Assembly: GCA_016794585.1 (NCBI GenBank) | Contig: JAEUJM010000040.1 | Coordinates: forward strand, 124,001-188,000 | Source: Acidimicrobiales bacterium | GTDB lineage: Bacteria > Actinomycetota > Acidimicrobiia > Acidimicrobiales > DATDAH01 | Reading direction: 5' to 3' | Length of the DNA stretch: 64,000 bases | Shown here: in pieces, positions 23,978 through 32,917 of the stretch | Position numbering within the stretch: position 1 is the first letter of the stretch | How the letters are laid out: every line of letters begins with the position of its first letter | Program-made: the position numbers and the translations under genes | Notes under the pieces: generated by a model | What the model saw: the letters and a program-made list of their open reading frames with translations, nothing else | Databases searched by the model: none | What the model was told of the DNA's origin: nothing

Positions 23978-25038
23978 GACGGCCCTCCCGGGAGCAGGGA
24001 CTCGATCTCCGCGACCAACCGGGGGACGGCGCCGGCCAGGTCGTGGCCCGCCTCGACCCGTCGCCGCGCGGCCCCGGTCAGCGCCCGCACCCGGTCGGGG
24101 TCGTCCAGCAGGTGGAGGACGGCCTCGGCCATCGACTCGACGTCGGGGTACGGCACCACCACGCCACAGCCGTCGGCGAGGAACTCGCGCGCCCCGGTGC
24201 TGTCGAAGGCGACGACGGGCACGCCGAGGGCGGCGGCCTCCAGGCAGGTGAGCGGGAACGGGTCGTCCCGGGAGACGAGCGCGAACACGTCGGAGGCGGC
24301 GAACCACGGCCGGGCGTCCTCCTGCTCACCCACGAAGGCGACGACGTCGCGGAGCCCGAGGCGGTCCCGGTCGGCCAGGACGCCGTCGATCTCGGGGCCG
24401 GTGGCGGAGCCGCCCACCCAGACGAACCGGACATCCGGGCGACGGCGGTGCACCACCGCGGCGAGGGCGACGAAGAGGTCCGGCGCCTTGCGCCATTCGG
24501 TGGTCCCCGAGGCGGCGACCAGCGGTCCGGAGCCGACGGCGGCGGCCGGTGGAGGCCCCTGGACCGCGTCCCGGACCGCCCCCACGTCGACGAACCCGTA
24601 GTGGCGGACGATGCGCTCGTCCTCGATCCCGACGCAGCGGCGCAGCGCATCGGCCACCAGGTCGGACACCACGAGGAAGCGGTCGACCCGGTCCCTCAGC
24701 GCCGCCCGGTCGTCCTCGGTGATCCAGTGGGTGAGGGCGTAGTCCAGCTCGTGGACGTGACAGACCACGCGGGTGCCCGCCGGCACCTGGGCCAGGGCCG
24801 GCGCCGAACCGACGGTGTTGAGGTACACGAGGTCGGGAGCCAGCGAGGCCAGGTCCTCGACCGGGTGGGCCCCACCGGCCGCCTCGAAGTCCTCCACCAG
24901 CGGCCCGCCGGCGAGCAGGACGGTGGTGACGTCGAGGTCACGGTGCTCCCGGAGCCACCGCTCGACCTGCAGGAGCAGGAGGGGGGCGCCGCTGCGGCTG
25001 GCGTTGTGCGAGACGAACACCACCCGGCGGGGGGTCAT
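23974..25038 (-). CDS. GT4-like glycosyltransferase, array member 5
   Basis: 354 residues from ATG 25038 (ATGA overlap with member 4). Motifs: VSHNASRSGAPLLLLQVERWL, VCHVHELDYAL, VRHYGFVDVGAV, TTEWRKAPDLFVALA and FALVSRDDPFPLTCLEAAALG. It is the shortest member, having lost loops in the acceptor half. All expected donor-site motifs are intact, so it is probably active. Confidence 0.9.
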   Translation of the reverse strand: MTPRRVVFVSHNASRSGAPLLLLQVERWLREHRDLDVTTVLLAGGPLVEDFEAAGGAHPVEDLASLAPDLVYLNTVGSAPALAQVPAGTRVVCHVHELDYALTHWITEDDRAALRDRVDRFLVVSDLVADALRRCVGIEDERIVRHYGFVDVGAVRDAVQGPPPAAAVGSGPLVAASGTTEWRKAPDLFVALAAVVHRRRPDVRFVWVGGSATGPEIDGVLADRDRLGLRDVVAFVGEQEDARPWFAASDVFALVSRDDPFPLTCLEAAALGVPVVAFDSTGAREFLADGCGVVVPYPDVESMAEAVLHLLDDPDRVRALTGAARRRVEAGHDLAGAVPRLVAEIESLLPGGPS

Positions 25039-26219
25039 CGGTCGGGGCGGAGCAGGCCCAGCAGGTACGCGGTGCGCTGGGCCGGGACGTGCCAGGCGTC
25101 GTACCGGCGGGCGACCCGCCCGGCGAGCCCGTCGCGGGCGACGTCGTCGGCCAGGAGGTCGGCGATGGCGCGGGCCAGCCCTTCGAGGTCGAGGAAGTCG
25201 AAGAGCCGGCCGGCGTCACCATCGACTCCGTCGACGAAGCGCTCGAGCGGACCCGTGCGGAAGCCCACCAGGGCCTGACCCCGCTCCCCCGCCGGGCGGT
25301 GCAGCTCCGGGTCGTCGACCTCGCGGCTGGTCACCACCTGGACGTCGGCCAGCCAGAGTGCGTCCTCGTCGGCCGGGCCGAGCACGTGGAGGTGGTCGGC
25401 GAGACCCATGTGGGTGATGTCGTGGTCGAGCTGGCGACGCTCGAGCGGGTCGCCCTCGGCGCCGACCCACACGCCGGCCACGTCGACCCCGCACCGCTCG
25501 CGCAGGAGCCAGAGCGTTCGCACGAACAGGTCGGCGCCCCCCTGCCACACCAGGGGCCCCGTCCCGGCGATGACCGGCGTACCGTCGGCCAGCCCGAGCC
25601 GCTGACGGAGCGCGGCCCGTTCCTCCGGAGCGGGCGGGTCGGGGCGGGCATCGGGCCTCGGCGCGCCGATGCGCACGATGGCCCCTTCGGGCACGCCGAG
25701 ACCCAGGAGGCGTACACGGGTCTCCTCGGTCTGCACCACGAAGCGGTCGGCGGCGCCGAGGAGGAGCGACCGGTCCTCGTCCGAGAGCGGCTCGTGCACG
25801 TGTTCGGTCATCTCGCCCGCCGGGACCATGACCACGACCGTGGGGCGGTCGGCGCTCGGCAGGGCGCGGAGGAGCGGCGCGGCCCGTGGGCTGGTCAGAT
25901 AGACGGCGTCGGGACGGTGGCGACCCCACGGACCGATGCCCAGACGTCGCCGGCGCACGGCGAACCCGGCGGCCGGGAGGTGGGCGCGGACCAGGGCACG
26001 CTCGACCACCGAGGCGGCGCCCCCCGGCAGGTCGGCCACGACCGACACGGGGCCGGGGCGACGCATCGCGGTGAGCAGGGGCCCGCCCTCCCAGGCGACG
26101 GCCTCGACCGCCAGCGCCCCGGACGCGACCCCGATCTCGACGACCTCGAGGGCCTCACGACCCGCCGGATCGTCGGCGGCGTCGGGCAGCAGGACGAGGA
26201 CCTTCATCGGTGGGGTCAC
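25035..26219 (-). CDS. Diverged GT4-like glycosyltransferase, array member 4
   Basis: 394 residues from GTG 26219 (GTGA overlap with member 3; ATG 26207 is in frame). It groups with members 7 and 8 by RRRRLGIGPWGRHRPDAVYL and EHVHEPLSDEDRSLLL. The HxxxRTGAP signature is missing (LLPDAADDPAGREAL), the WRKG motif is changed to LVWQGGADLF, and the donor motif is eroded: TSREVDDPELHRPAGE has no clean acidic pair. It may be inactive, an accessory subunit or a transferase of altered type. Confidence 0.8.
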   Translation of the reverse strand: MTPPMKVLVLLPDAADDPAGREALEVVEIGVASGALAVEAVAWEGGPLLTAMRRPGPVSVVADLPGGAASVVERALVRAHLPAAGFAVRRRRLGIGPWGRHRPDAVYLTSPRAAPLLRALPSADRPTVVVMVPAGEMTEHVHEPLSDEDRSLLLGAADRFVVQTEETRVRLLGLGVPEGAIVRIGAPRPDARPDPPAPEERAALRQRLGLADGTPVIAGTGPLVWQGGADLFVRTLWLLRERCGVDVAGVWVGAEGDPLERRQLDHDITHMGLADHLHVLGPADEDALWLADVQVVTSREVDDPELHRPAGERGQALVGFRTGPLERFVDGVDGDAGRLFDFLDLEGLARAIADLLADDVARDGLAGRVARRYDAWHVPAQRTAYLLGLLRPDR

Positions 26220-27424
26220 GGCAGGAGGGGCTCCATGGCGTCGTACCAGAGTGGCGCGCAGACGGACACGTCGTAGACGTCGCGCACCCGCTCGCTGCCG
26301 AGGGTGCCCCGGCGGCGGCGCTCGTCGTGGTCGACCGCGAGCTCGACCACCCGCTGGGCCATGAGCTCGACGTCGGGGAACGGTACGACCGCTCCGCACT
26401 CGTCGGCGCCCACGAACTCGGGCATGCCGCCGGCGTCGAAGCACACCACCGGGTTCCCCACCGAGGCGTTCTCCAGGCAAACGAGGGGGAAGGCGTCCTC
26501 GCGAGAGGTCATGAGGAAGAGGTCGAACATTCGGAACCAGTCCCACGGGTTGGACTGGCGTCCGGGGAAGTGGACCCGCCCCGAGAGCCCGGCGCGGTCG
26601 ATCTCGTCCGCGAGGCGAGCGGCGTAGCCCTGGTCGTCGCCACCGATCCACACGAAGTGCAGGTCGACCTCGGGGGCACGCGCCATCGCCGAGCGGGCGA
26701 TCTGCACGAACAGCTCGGGTGCCTTGCGCCACTCCATCACCCCCGCGGAGCCGACCACGACCGCGTCCTCGCTCATGCCGAGCTCGGCCCGGTCGACGGC
26801 ACGGACCGGCGGCGGCGGCGCGGTGTTGACGAACTCCCTGGCCAGGGCGATGCGCTCCGGAGGAACGCCGAGGTCGATGAGGGCGTCCTGGGTGACCTGC
26901 ACGCCAGCGATGAACCGGTCCGTCTCGCGCCGGAGGCGGCCGCCGTTGTCGTCGAGGTGGACGAGCTGCAGGCCCAGCTCGAGCGCCAGGGTGACGACCT
27001 TCGTCCGCCGTGGGCGCACGTAGCGGAGGTAGTCGTTCGGGCCGACCGAGACGATCACGACCGTCCGCAGGCGCGGGATGCGCCAGAGCAGGGCACGCAG
27101 GCGCAGGCCCCGGGCCGCATCACCCAGGCGGACCCCGACGGGGCCGAGGCGGTCGAGGGCCTGGGCGAGGCGCCACGATCGGATGCGGTCCACGTCGTGC
27201 ACCGGGGACAGCTCGGCGAACTCACGCTCGAGCTCGCCCCCGCGCCAGAGCAGCACCTCGAAGCGCACGTCGGTGTTGGCCGAGATCCAGCGCAGCAGGT
27301 CGAGCAGGATCATGGGCGGCCCCACCCGGTCGCCGGAGTGGGTGATGAAGAGCACCGTCCCCCGGTCCGGCTGGTCCACGGGCGGCGAGTGTAAGGAGGG
27401 GCGCGCGGCGGTGCCAGTGCTCAT
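26216..27424 (-). CDS. GT4-like glycosyltransferase, array member 3
   Basis: 402 residues from ATG 27424 (ATGA overlap with member 2). Motifs: ITHSGDRVGPPMILLDLLRWI (a GPP variant of the TGAP signature), LAREFVNTAPP in place of RHYEF, VMEWRKAPELFVQIA and FLMTSREDAFPLVCLENASVG. The acceptor half is long and basic. An extra 20-residue N-terminal tail precedes the first strand. The donor-site motifs are complete, so it is probably active. Confidence 0.9.
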   Translation of the reverse strand: MSTGTAARPSLHSPPVDQPDRGTVLFITHSGDRVGPPMILLDLLRWISANTDVRFEVLLWRGGELEREFAELSPVHDVDRIRSWRLAQALDRLGPVGVRLGDAARGLRLRALLWRIPRLRTVVIVSVGPNDYLRYVRPRRTKVVTLALELGLQLVHLDDNGGRLRRETDRFIAGVQVTQDALIDLGVPPERIALAREFVNTAPPPPVRAVDRAELGMSEDAVVVGSAGVMEWRKAPELFVQIARSAMARAPEVDLHFVWIGGDDQGYAARLADEIDRAGLSGRVHFPGRQSNPWDWFRMFDLFLMTSREDAFPLVCLENASVGNPVVCFDAGGMPEFVGADECGAVVPFPDVELMAQRVVELAVDHDERRRRGTLGSERVRDVYDVSVCAPLWYDAMEPLLP

Positions 27425-28617
27425 CGGGGCCGGCGCCCGGCGGCCAGCACCGTCTGGAGCTGCTCGTAGAGGCGGGGCGCGGCGACGGCGGTGTCGTGGC
27501 GGGAGCGCACGTCCTGGGCCAGACGAGCCCCCATGGCCCGGCGGTGTTCGGGGTCGGCCAGGAGGCCGCCGACCGCCTCGGCCATCGCCTCCACGTCGAG
27601 GGCCGGGACCACGAGGCCGTTCTCGCCGTCGAGCAGCTCGGCCATGCCGCCGTTGTCGAACGACACCACCGGGGTACCCACCAGCCCGGCCTCTAGGCAG
27701 ACGAGCGGGTAGGGATCCTCCCGCGAGGTGAGCACCAGCACGTCGAAGGCCCGGTACCAGTCGACGGCGTGGTCCTGCTCGCCGACGAAGTGGACCCGAT
27801 CGGCCAGGCCCATGGACGCGTGGTCGTGCGCGAGGCGCTCGATCTCGAGGTGGGCCGGGCCACCGCCGACCCACACCAGGTGCGGGGCGTCGGGGTGGGG
27901 CTCGAGCCGGCGGGCGAGCTGGAGGAAGAGGTCGGTGCCCTTGCGCCACTCCTGGGTGCCCGCGGCGCCCACCACGGGCGCCCCCTCCGGGATGCCGACA
28001 CGTCGGCGCAACTCGGCCGCGTCGGTGCGCGGGGGCGCGGTGACGACGTCCGCGTCGACGAACTCGTAGTGGCGGCTCACGAGGGCGGGATCGACCCCCT
28101 CGGCCTCGACGAGGTTGTCCCGCACCCGGTCGGCCACCGCCACGAAGTGGTCCGTGGCGTCGAGCCACCGACGTCGTTCGGCCTCGTCGGGCAGGGCGAA
28201 GGCGATGGCCATGCCCAGCTCGTGCACGTGCGACACCACCACGCCGTCGATCGCCGGGAGGTGCTCCAGACAGTGGGCGCTCTCGGCGCAGTTCAGCCAG
28301 TAGAGGTCGTAGCCGGTCAGGTCCTTCATCCTGGGCTTCAACCGGGCGCGTCGGAGGCGCTTGGCCACCCCGCCGAGGCCGACCACGGGGAGGTTCCGCT
28401 CGAGGAGCTCCACGGTGCTGCCCCGATCGAGCCGGCCGGCCACGTGGACCGGGGCGACGGCACGGAAGGCGTCCTCGGTGGGCCCACCGCGCCAGAGCAG
28501 CACCTCGACGTCCACGTCGCCGTGCTGGTCGAGCCAGCGCAGGAACGAGAGCAGCACCGCCGGCGCCCCGGTGCGGGTGGCCTGGTGGGACACGAAGAGC
28601 ACCCGGGGACGGCTCAT
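27421..28617 (-). CDS. GT4-like glycosyltransferase, array member 2
   Basis: 398 residues from ATG 28617 (ATGA overlap with member 1). Motifs: VSHQATRTGAPAVLLSFLRWL, VVSHVHELGMAIAF, VSRHYEFVDADVV, TQEWRKGTDLFLQLA and LVLTSREDPYPLVCLEAGLVG. It shares LLWRGG with member 3 after the first beta-alpha unit, pointing to a common ancestor of members 2 and 3. Probably active; sugar unknown. Confidence 0.92.
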   Translation of the reverse strand: MSRPRVLFVSHQATRTGAPAVLLSFLRWLDQHGDVDVEVLLWRGGPTEDAFRAVAPVHVAGRLDRGSTVELLERNLPVVGLGGVAKRLRRARLKPRMKDLTGYDLYWLNCAESAHCLEHLPAIDGVVVSHVHELGMAIAFALPDEAERRRWLDATDHFVAVADRVRDNLVEAEGVDPALVSRHYEFVDADVVTAPPRTDAAELRRRVGIPEGAPVVGAAGTQEWRKGTDLFLQLARRLEPHPDAPHLVWVGGGPAHLEIERLAHDHASMGLADRVHFVGEQDHAVDWYRAFDVLVLTSREDPYPLVCLEAGLVGTPVVSFDNGGMAELLDGENGLVVPALDVEAMAEAVGGLLADPEHRRAMGARLAQDVRSRHDTAVAAPRLYEQLQTVLAAGRRPR

Positions 28618-29819
28618 GGGAGCAGGGCCTCCAACTCGGCCCACCAGCGCGGGGCGCCCACCGACACGTCGAAGCCGTCGAGGATGCGCTGACGGGCCCG
28701 CTCCCCCACGGCGCGGGCGGCCGCGGGGTCCGCCGCCCACTCCGCGACCTGGGTGGCCATCGCGTCGACGTCGAGGAAGGGCACGAACACCCCCTCGCCC
28801 GGCCCGAACACCTCGCCGAGGCAGGTGTTGTCGAAGGCCAGCACGGGCCGACCGGCCCGGGCGGCCTCGAGGCAGACGAGGGGCAGGGCGTCCTCGCGGG
28901 ACGTGAGGGCGAAGGCGTCGAACATGGCGAACGGCTCGGTGAGGTCCTGCTGGGGCCCGATGAAGTGGACCGTGTCGGCGAGGCGGGCGCTGCGCAGGTC
29001 GTGGGCCAGCGGGGCGAACTTGACCCCGTCGATCGGGCCCCCGATCCACACGAGGTGGACCGCTCGACCGCCGGTCGCCTCGGCGTGGTGGCGGAGAGCG
29101 ACGCCGAGGCGGAGGAAGAGGTCGGGGGCCTTGCGCCACGCCGTGGGGCCGCACCCACCCACCACGAACGCGTCCTCGGGGATGCCCAGGCGGTGCCGCA
29201 GCGCAGTGCCGTCCGCCGCCTCGGGACGGGCGGTGCCGTCGATCTCGCGGCGCACGTCGATGAACTCGTGACCCACGACGACCCTCGCCGGGTCGATCCC
29301 CGGGCGGAGCAGGAGATTGTCGGCGATGCCCGTGGCCCCGGCGAGGAAGCGGTCCGTGCGCGTGAGCAGGGCCGACCAGTCCGCCGGCGTGAGGACGTCG
29401 AGGATCTGGTCCAGCTCGTGCACCGCGGTCAGCACCTTCTGGCCCGGGGCGGCGCGCAGCCCGTGCAGGACGGGCGCGCTCGCGACGCTGTTGAGCCACA
29501 CCACGTCGTGGCCACGGGTGCGGGCCAGGCGGGCCGCCAGCCGAGCCGACGAGGCGCGGGACGACAGGGCGGGCAGGCCCACCTTGCGTAGGCCCAGCGC
29601 CGCCACCTCGGCCTTCGTCCACCGTTCGAACGGGGCCAGCACGGTGACCGGGCCGAACGCGCCGAAGGCGCCTTCGAGAGGACCGCCCCGCAGCAGGACG
29701 ACCTCGACGTCCACGGCGCCGGGGCGGTGCTCGGCCATCCAGCGCAGGAAGTGCACCAACATGGCCGGCGCCCCCGTGCGGGACGCGTCGTGGGAGACCG
29801 CGAGCAGGCGGGGCGCCAT
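28614..29819 (-). CDS. GT4-like glycosyltransferase, array member 1
   Basis: 401 residues from ATG 29819, first of the array in transcription order and 5 nt after the bi-domain oxidoreductase. Motifs: VSHDASRTGAPAMLVHFLRWM, TAVHELDQILDVL, VVGHEFIDVRREI, PTAWRKAPDLFLRLG and FALTSREDALPLVCLEAARAG. All donor-site features of the array consensus are present. Confidence 0.92.
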   Translation of the reverse strand: MAPRLLAVSHDASRTGAPAMLVHFLRWMAEHRPGAVDVEVVLLRGGPLEGAFGAFGPVTVLAPFERWTKAEVAALGLRKVGLPALSSRASSARLAARLARTRGHDVVWLNSVASAPVLHGLRAAPGQKVLTAVHELDQILDVLTPADWSALLTRTDRFLAGATGIADNLLLRPGIDPARVVVGHEFIDVRREIDGTARPEAADGTALRHRLGIPEDAFVVGGCGPTAWRKAPDLFLRLGVALRHHAEATGGRAVHLVWIGGPIDGVKFAPLAHDLRSARLADTVHFIGPQQDLTEPFAMFDAFALTSREDALPLVCLEAARAGRPVLAFDNTCLGEVFGPGEGVFVPFLDVDAMATQVAEWAADPAAARAVGERARQRILDGFDVSVGAPRWWAELEALLP

Positions 29820-29824
29820 GTCCG

Positions 29825-31966
29825 TCAGGCCGGGGGTGCCGCGAGGACCGGCGTGAACCGAGCGGGGTCGGCCGTGGCACCGGTGGTCAGGGACGCCACC
29901 GCCGCGAACACCGTGGCCGTGGTGTGGATGGCCGGCTGCACGTCGAACGGGGCGCCGTCGGTGATGGCACGTCGCACCGCGGTGAGCAGCTCGGCGTGCC
30001 CCTTGCCCGGGGTGGCCAGCCGCACCTCACGGCCGTCGATCACCACGGTGGCGAAGTCGTCGATCAGAGCGGAGCGCCCGCCGCCCAGGACCTCGACGCG
30101 CTCCTTCGCCATCCCCGGGGTCCCACCCGTCGTGTACACGATGGTGGCCAGGGAGTCGTCGGCGTAGCGGATGGTCAGCACGAGGTCCTCGGCCAGCAGC
30201 AGCTCCGTGCCCCGCACGGACGCCGACGCGCCGACCGACACCGCCGGATGCCCCACCAGCGCGCCGCAGGTGTCCACGAAGTGGCAGACCTCGCCGAGCA
30301 GGCGGCCGCCCTGGCGCCGGTCGCCGTACCAGTGGCCCGGCGGGGTGGCCTCGGCCGCCACCCGGTACGTGAGGGTGAGCGGTGAGCCCCGATCGGCGAA
30401 CGCGTCCCGCACGACCGAGACGGCTTCGGCGTGGCGCCGGTTGAAGCCGACCGCGAGCAGGCCCGTCCCGCTCCGCCAGGCTTCCACCACCGAGGCGAGC
30501 CCGTCCTCGTCGAGGGCCAGGGGCTTCTCGCAGAAGACGTGCTTGCCGGCGGCGAGGGCCTGGGCGGCGAGCTGGGCGTGCGTGTCGTGGGGCGTGGCCA
30601 GGACGACGAGGCCGGCCTCGTCCGAGGCGAGGGCCTCGTCGGTGGTCACGGGTCGGGCGCCGAGGCGCTCGGCCAAACGCTCGGCCGACACCCCCGACGC
30701 CGACGCCACGAGCGCGACCTCGAGGCCGGCATCGGTGAGTGCCGGGACCAGCGTCGCTCGTGCGTAGTTGCCCGCTCCCACGAGTGCGACCGTGGCCGGG
30801 GCCGCCGACCGGGCGGCGCGGACCGGAGACGGCACGGGGGCGGGGTGGGCCTCGGCCTCCGGGTAGACCAGCTGGATGCCGAGGGGCGCCGCCACCTTGT
30901 CCTCGAGGACGGCGTAGGCGGCCTCGGCCTCGGCCACGGGGAAGGTGTGGGTGATGAGGTCGGCCACGTCCAGGTGCCCGCCGGCGAGCAGGTCGACGAA
31001 GGCCTCCAGGTTGCGGCGCGCCGTCCACGGGACGTGGCCGACCGGATAGTCGACGCCGGACTCCTCGAACAGCGGGTCGTAGCGACCCGGCCCGTAGCTG
31101 CGGGCCACCCGAAGGGTCAGCTCCTTCTCGTAGAGCGGGGTGCGCGCCAACGTGATGGGCACGTCGCCCACGAGCACGATCGTGGCGCGGTCCCGCGCGA
31201 GCTCGGGGGCCCGGGCCAGCGGCTCGGGCGAGCGGCTGGCCGCGGTGACGAGCACGGCGTCGACGCCGCGGCCGCGGGCCCAGTCCACCACCGCCTCGGT
31301 CGTCGGGTCGCCGTCGTCGACGAGGGCCAGGTCGACCGAGGGCTCGTGGCGCTCGAGCGCGGTGGCGTTGGCCTCGAGGGCCACGACCGTGCAGCCGGCC
31401 GCCTGGGCGAGGCGCGCCGTGATCCGGCCCAGCAGGCCGAGGCCGATCACGGCGACCCGCGCGCCGGGGCCGACATCGGCGAGGCGGAGCCCGTTGAGGG
31501 CCACCGTGCCGAGAGCGGCGAACGCTGCATGGGCGGGGTCGACCCCCGAGGGCAGGGCCACCGCCAGCGGGGCGGCAACCACCTGCAACTCGCCGTGACC
31601 GGCGCCGGCGGCCGCCACGAGATCGCCCACGGCCAGGCCGGAGGCCCACTCGCCCACCTCGACCACGACGCCCGCCGACGAGTAGCCGAGCGGCATGTCC
31701 TGGTCGAGGCGGTCGCGCACCGAGCGCGCCGTCCGCCGCAGACCCTCGTTGCGGGCGCGCCGGATGACCTTCCGCGCCAGGTCGGGGCGGGCGCGGGCCT
31801 TGGCCAGCAACGAGGACGAGGCCAGTTGGCGCACGGCCCGTTCGGTGCCGGCCGAGACGACCGAGTGGGTCGGCGCCACGAGGACCTCGGTGGGCCCGAT
31901 CGACGGACGGGGCAGGTCGACCACCCGCAGCCGGCCGTCCCGCACGGACTGGACGACCTGCTTCAC
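29825..31966 (-). CDS. Bi-domain oxidoreductase: zinc-type alcohol dehydrogenase (MDR) + Gfo/Idh/MocA
   Basis: 713 residues from GTG 31966 (GTGA overlap with the methyltransferase stop). Residues 1-360 are an MDR-type domain with MPLGYSSAGVVVEVG, VIGLGLLGRITARLAQ (NAD loop) and a C-terminal EKELTLRVARSYGPGRYDP. Residues 380-713 are a Gfo/Idh/MocA domain with VALVGAGNYARATLVPAL, GKHVFCEKPLALDEDG (catalytic EKP) and FNRRHAE. Such two-domain proteins are found in exopolysaccharide loci and are presumed to oxidise and reduce sugar carbons, for example for inversion through a keto intermediate. The classical catalytic-zinc cysteine is not evident in the first domain. The substrate is unknown. Confidence 0.9.
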   Translation of the reverse strand: MKQVVQSVRDGRLRVVDLPRPSIGPTEVLVAPTHSVVSAGTERAVRQLASSSLLAKARARPDLARKVIRRARNEGLRRTARSVRDRLDQDMPLGYSSAGVVVEVGEWASGLAVGDLVAAAGAGHGELQVVAAPLAVALPSGVDPAHAAFAALGTVALNGLRLADVGPGARVAVIGLGLLGRITARLAQAAGCTVVALEANATALERHEPSVDLALVDDGDPTTEAVVDWARGRGVDAVLVTAASRSPEPLARAPELARDRATIVLVGDVPITLARTPLYEKELTLRVARSYGPGRYDPLFEESGVDYPVGHVPWTARRNLEAFVDLLAGGHLDVADLITHTFPVAEAEAAYAVLEDKVAAPLGIQLVYPEAEAHPAPVPSPVRAARSAAPATVALVGAGNYARATLVPALTDAGLEVALVASASGVSAERLAERLGARPVTTDEALASDEAGLVVLATPHDTHAQLAAQALAAGKHVFCEKPLALDEDGLASVVEAWRSGTGLLAVGFNRRHAEAVSVVRDAFADRGSPLTLTYRVAAEATPPGHWYGDRRQGGRLLGEVCHFVDTCGALVGHPAVSVGASASVRGTELLLAEDLVLTIRYADDSLATIVYTTGGTPGMAKERVEVLGGGRSALIDDFATVVIDGREVRLATPGKGHAELLTAVRRAITDGAPFDVQPAIHTTATVFAAVASLTTGATADPARFTPVLAAPPA

Positions 31967-32883
31967 GGACCCACCTCCGGAACGACGCGATGCGGGCCCC
32001 GGTCGTCCTCGCGTCGCAGCACCATGGCGGTCTGCACGTGGAACTCCTCGGGACGGCGGTCGAGGACCTCGAACCACCCGCCCCACACGCGCGCCAGGTA
32101 GTCGCTGCTCTGGAACACCTGCGCGGCGCCCGCTCGGCGGTTGAGCACGGCGACGTCGAAGTCCGGCGCGACCGGCCCCACCCGGGCCTCGAGGGCGTCG
32201 AGGCCCGCCCGCAGGTTGGGGCTCTCGCCGGTGCGGCGGATGGCGGCGATGGTGTCCTCGTCGTAGACCGTGAGGTAGGCCAACCCCCCGGGAGCCAGCA
32301 CCCGCCGGAGCTCGAGCACCCAGGCGTCGGCGAGCTCGCTGATGTGGGGGATCACCGAGCAGGCGTACACGAGCTCGAAGCTGGCGTCGGGGAAGGGGAG
32401 ATGGGGGGCGGTGGTGCAGGTCGCGAGCCGGAACCCGGCGGGCAGGTGGGCCCGTGCCCAGGCCACGCGCTCCGCCTCCAGGTCGACGCCCCAGGCCTCG
32501 ACCCCGGGGGCGACCGCCGGCCACCACCGCAACACCCGCCCGAACCCACAGCCGAACTCGAGGACGCGGTCGCCGGCGCCCAGGGAGAGCCCGTGGTCGG
32601 CCGCGGCCCGGCGGATGTTCGAGGCGTGCAGCTCACCGCTCGCGAGGTACGCCGAGCGGTCGTCCTCCTCCTCCAGCTCCCACCGGTCGGGGTCGGGCAC
32701 GGGCCAGTCGGCCGGGCCGGATCCGTCTCCGGGTGGTGCCACCGGCCGGAGCACGTAGGCGTCCTCGTCGGGGCGGAGGGGACGGGCGCGTGCCGCGATG
32801 GTGCGGTCGTCCGCCAGCCCGCGCTCGAGACCACGCTTGACCGAGCGCACGCCCGCCGCCCGCGCGCCGGCCCAACGATCCAT
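31963..32883 (-). CDS. Class I SAM-dependent methyltransferase, first gene of the GT operon
   Basis: 306 residues from ATG 32883; an in-frame ATG at 32895 is equally close to the divergent promoter. Motif I is RVLEFGCGFGRVLRWW, followed by WGVDLEAERVAWA and VYACSVIPHISELADAW. The N-terminal 75 residues are basic then acidic and not conserved-looking. Probable glycan O-methyltransferase or an enzyme acting on a nucleotide sugar; no acceptor can be inferred. It heads a 15-gene leftward operon. Confidence 0.85.
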   Translation of the reverse strand: MDRWAGARAAGVRSVKRGLERGLADDRTIAARARPLRPDEDAYVLRPVAPPGDGSGPADWPVPDPDRWELEEEDDRSAYLASGELHASNIRRAAADHGLSLGAGDRVLEFGCGFGRVLRWWPAVAPGVEAWGVDLEAERVAWARAHLPAGFRLATCTTAPHLPFPDASFELVYACSVIPHISELADAWVLELRRVLAPGGLAYLTVYDEDTIAAIRRTGESPNLRAGLDALEARVGPVAPDFDVAVLNRRAGAAQVFQSSDYLARVWGGWFEVLDRRPEEFHVQTAMVLRREDDRGPHRVVPEVGP

Positions 32884-32899
32884 GCCCCGGATCATCGCA

Positions 32900-32909
32900 C
32901 GGTTAGCCT
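32900..32909. promoter_or_regulatory. Overlapping divergent -10 region between methyltransferase and WecB
   Basis: On the plus strand TAGCCT (32904-32909) lies 8 nt before the WecB GTG. The same core read on the minus strand gives TAACCG, a weaker hexamer, near the methyltransferase start. The nine bases GGTTAGCCT closely resemble the core at 37090-37098, which also lies between divergent genes. The two start codons are only 34 nt apart, so the two promoters must overlap. Confidence 0.4.
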
Positions 32910-32917
32910 CGGCGCCC

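Noticed and set aside
21374-24601. A 1075-codon open frame on the plus strand opposite array members 6-8, and similar long plus-strand frames opposite 12147-15056 and 6246-8318.
   Set aside because: They have no recognisable motifs, are rich in Arg, Gly, Pro, His and Val, and lie exactly opposite well-supported genes. High GC content makes such antisense frames common.
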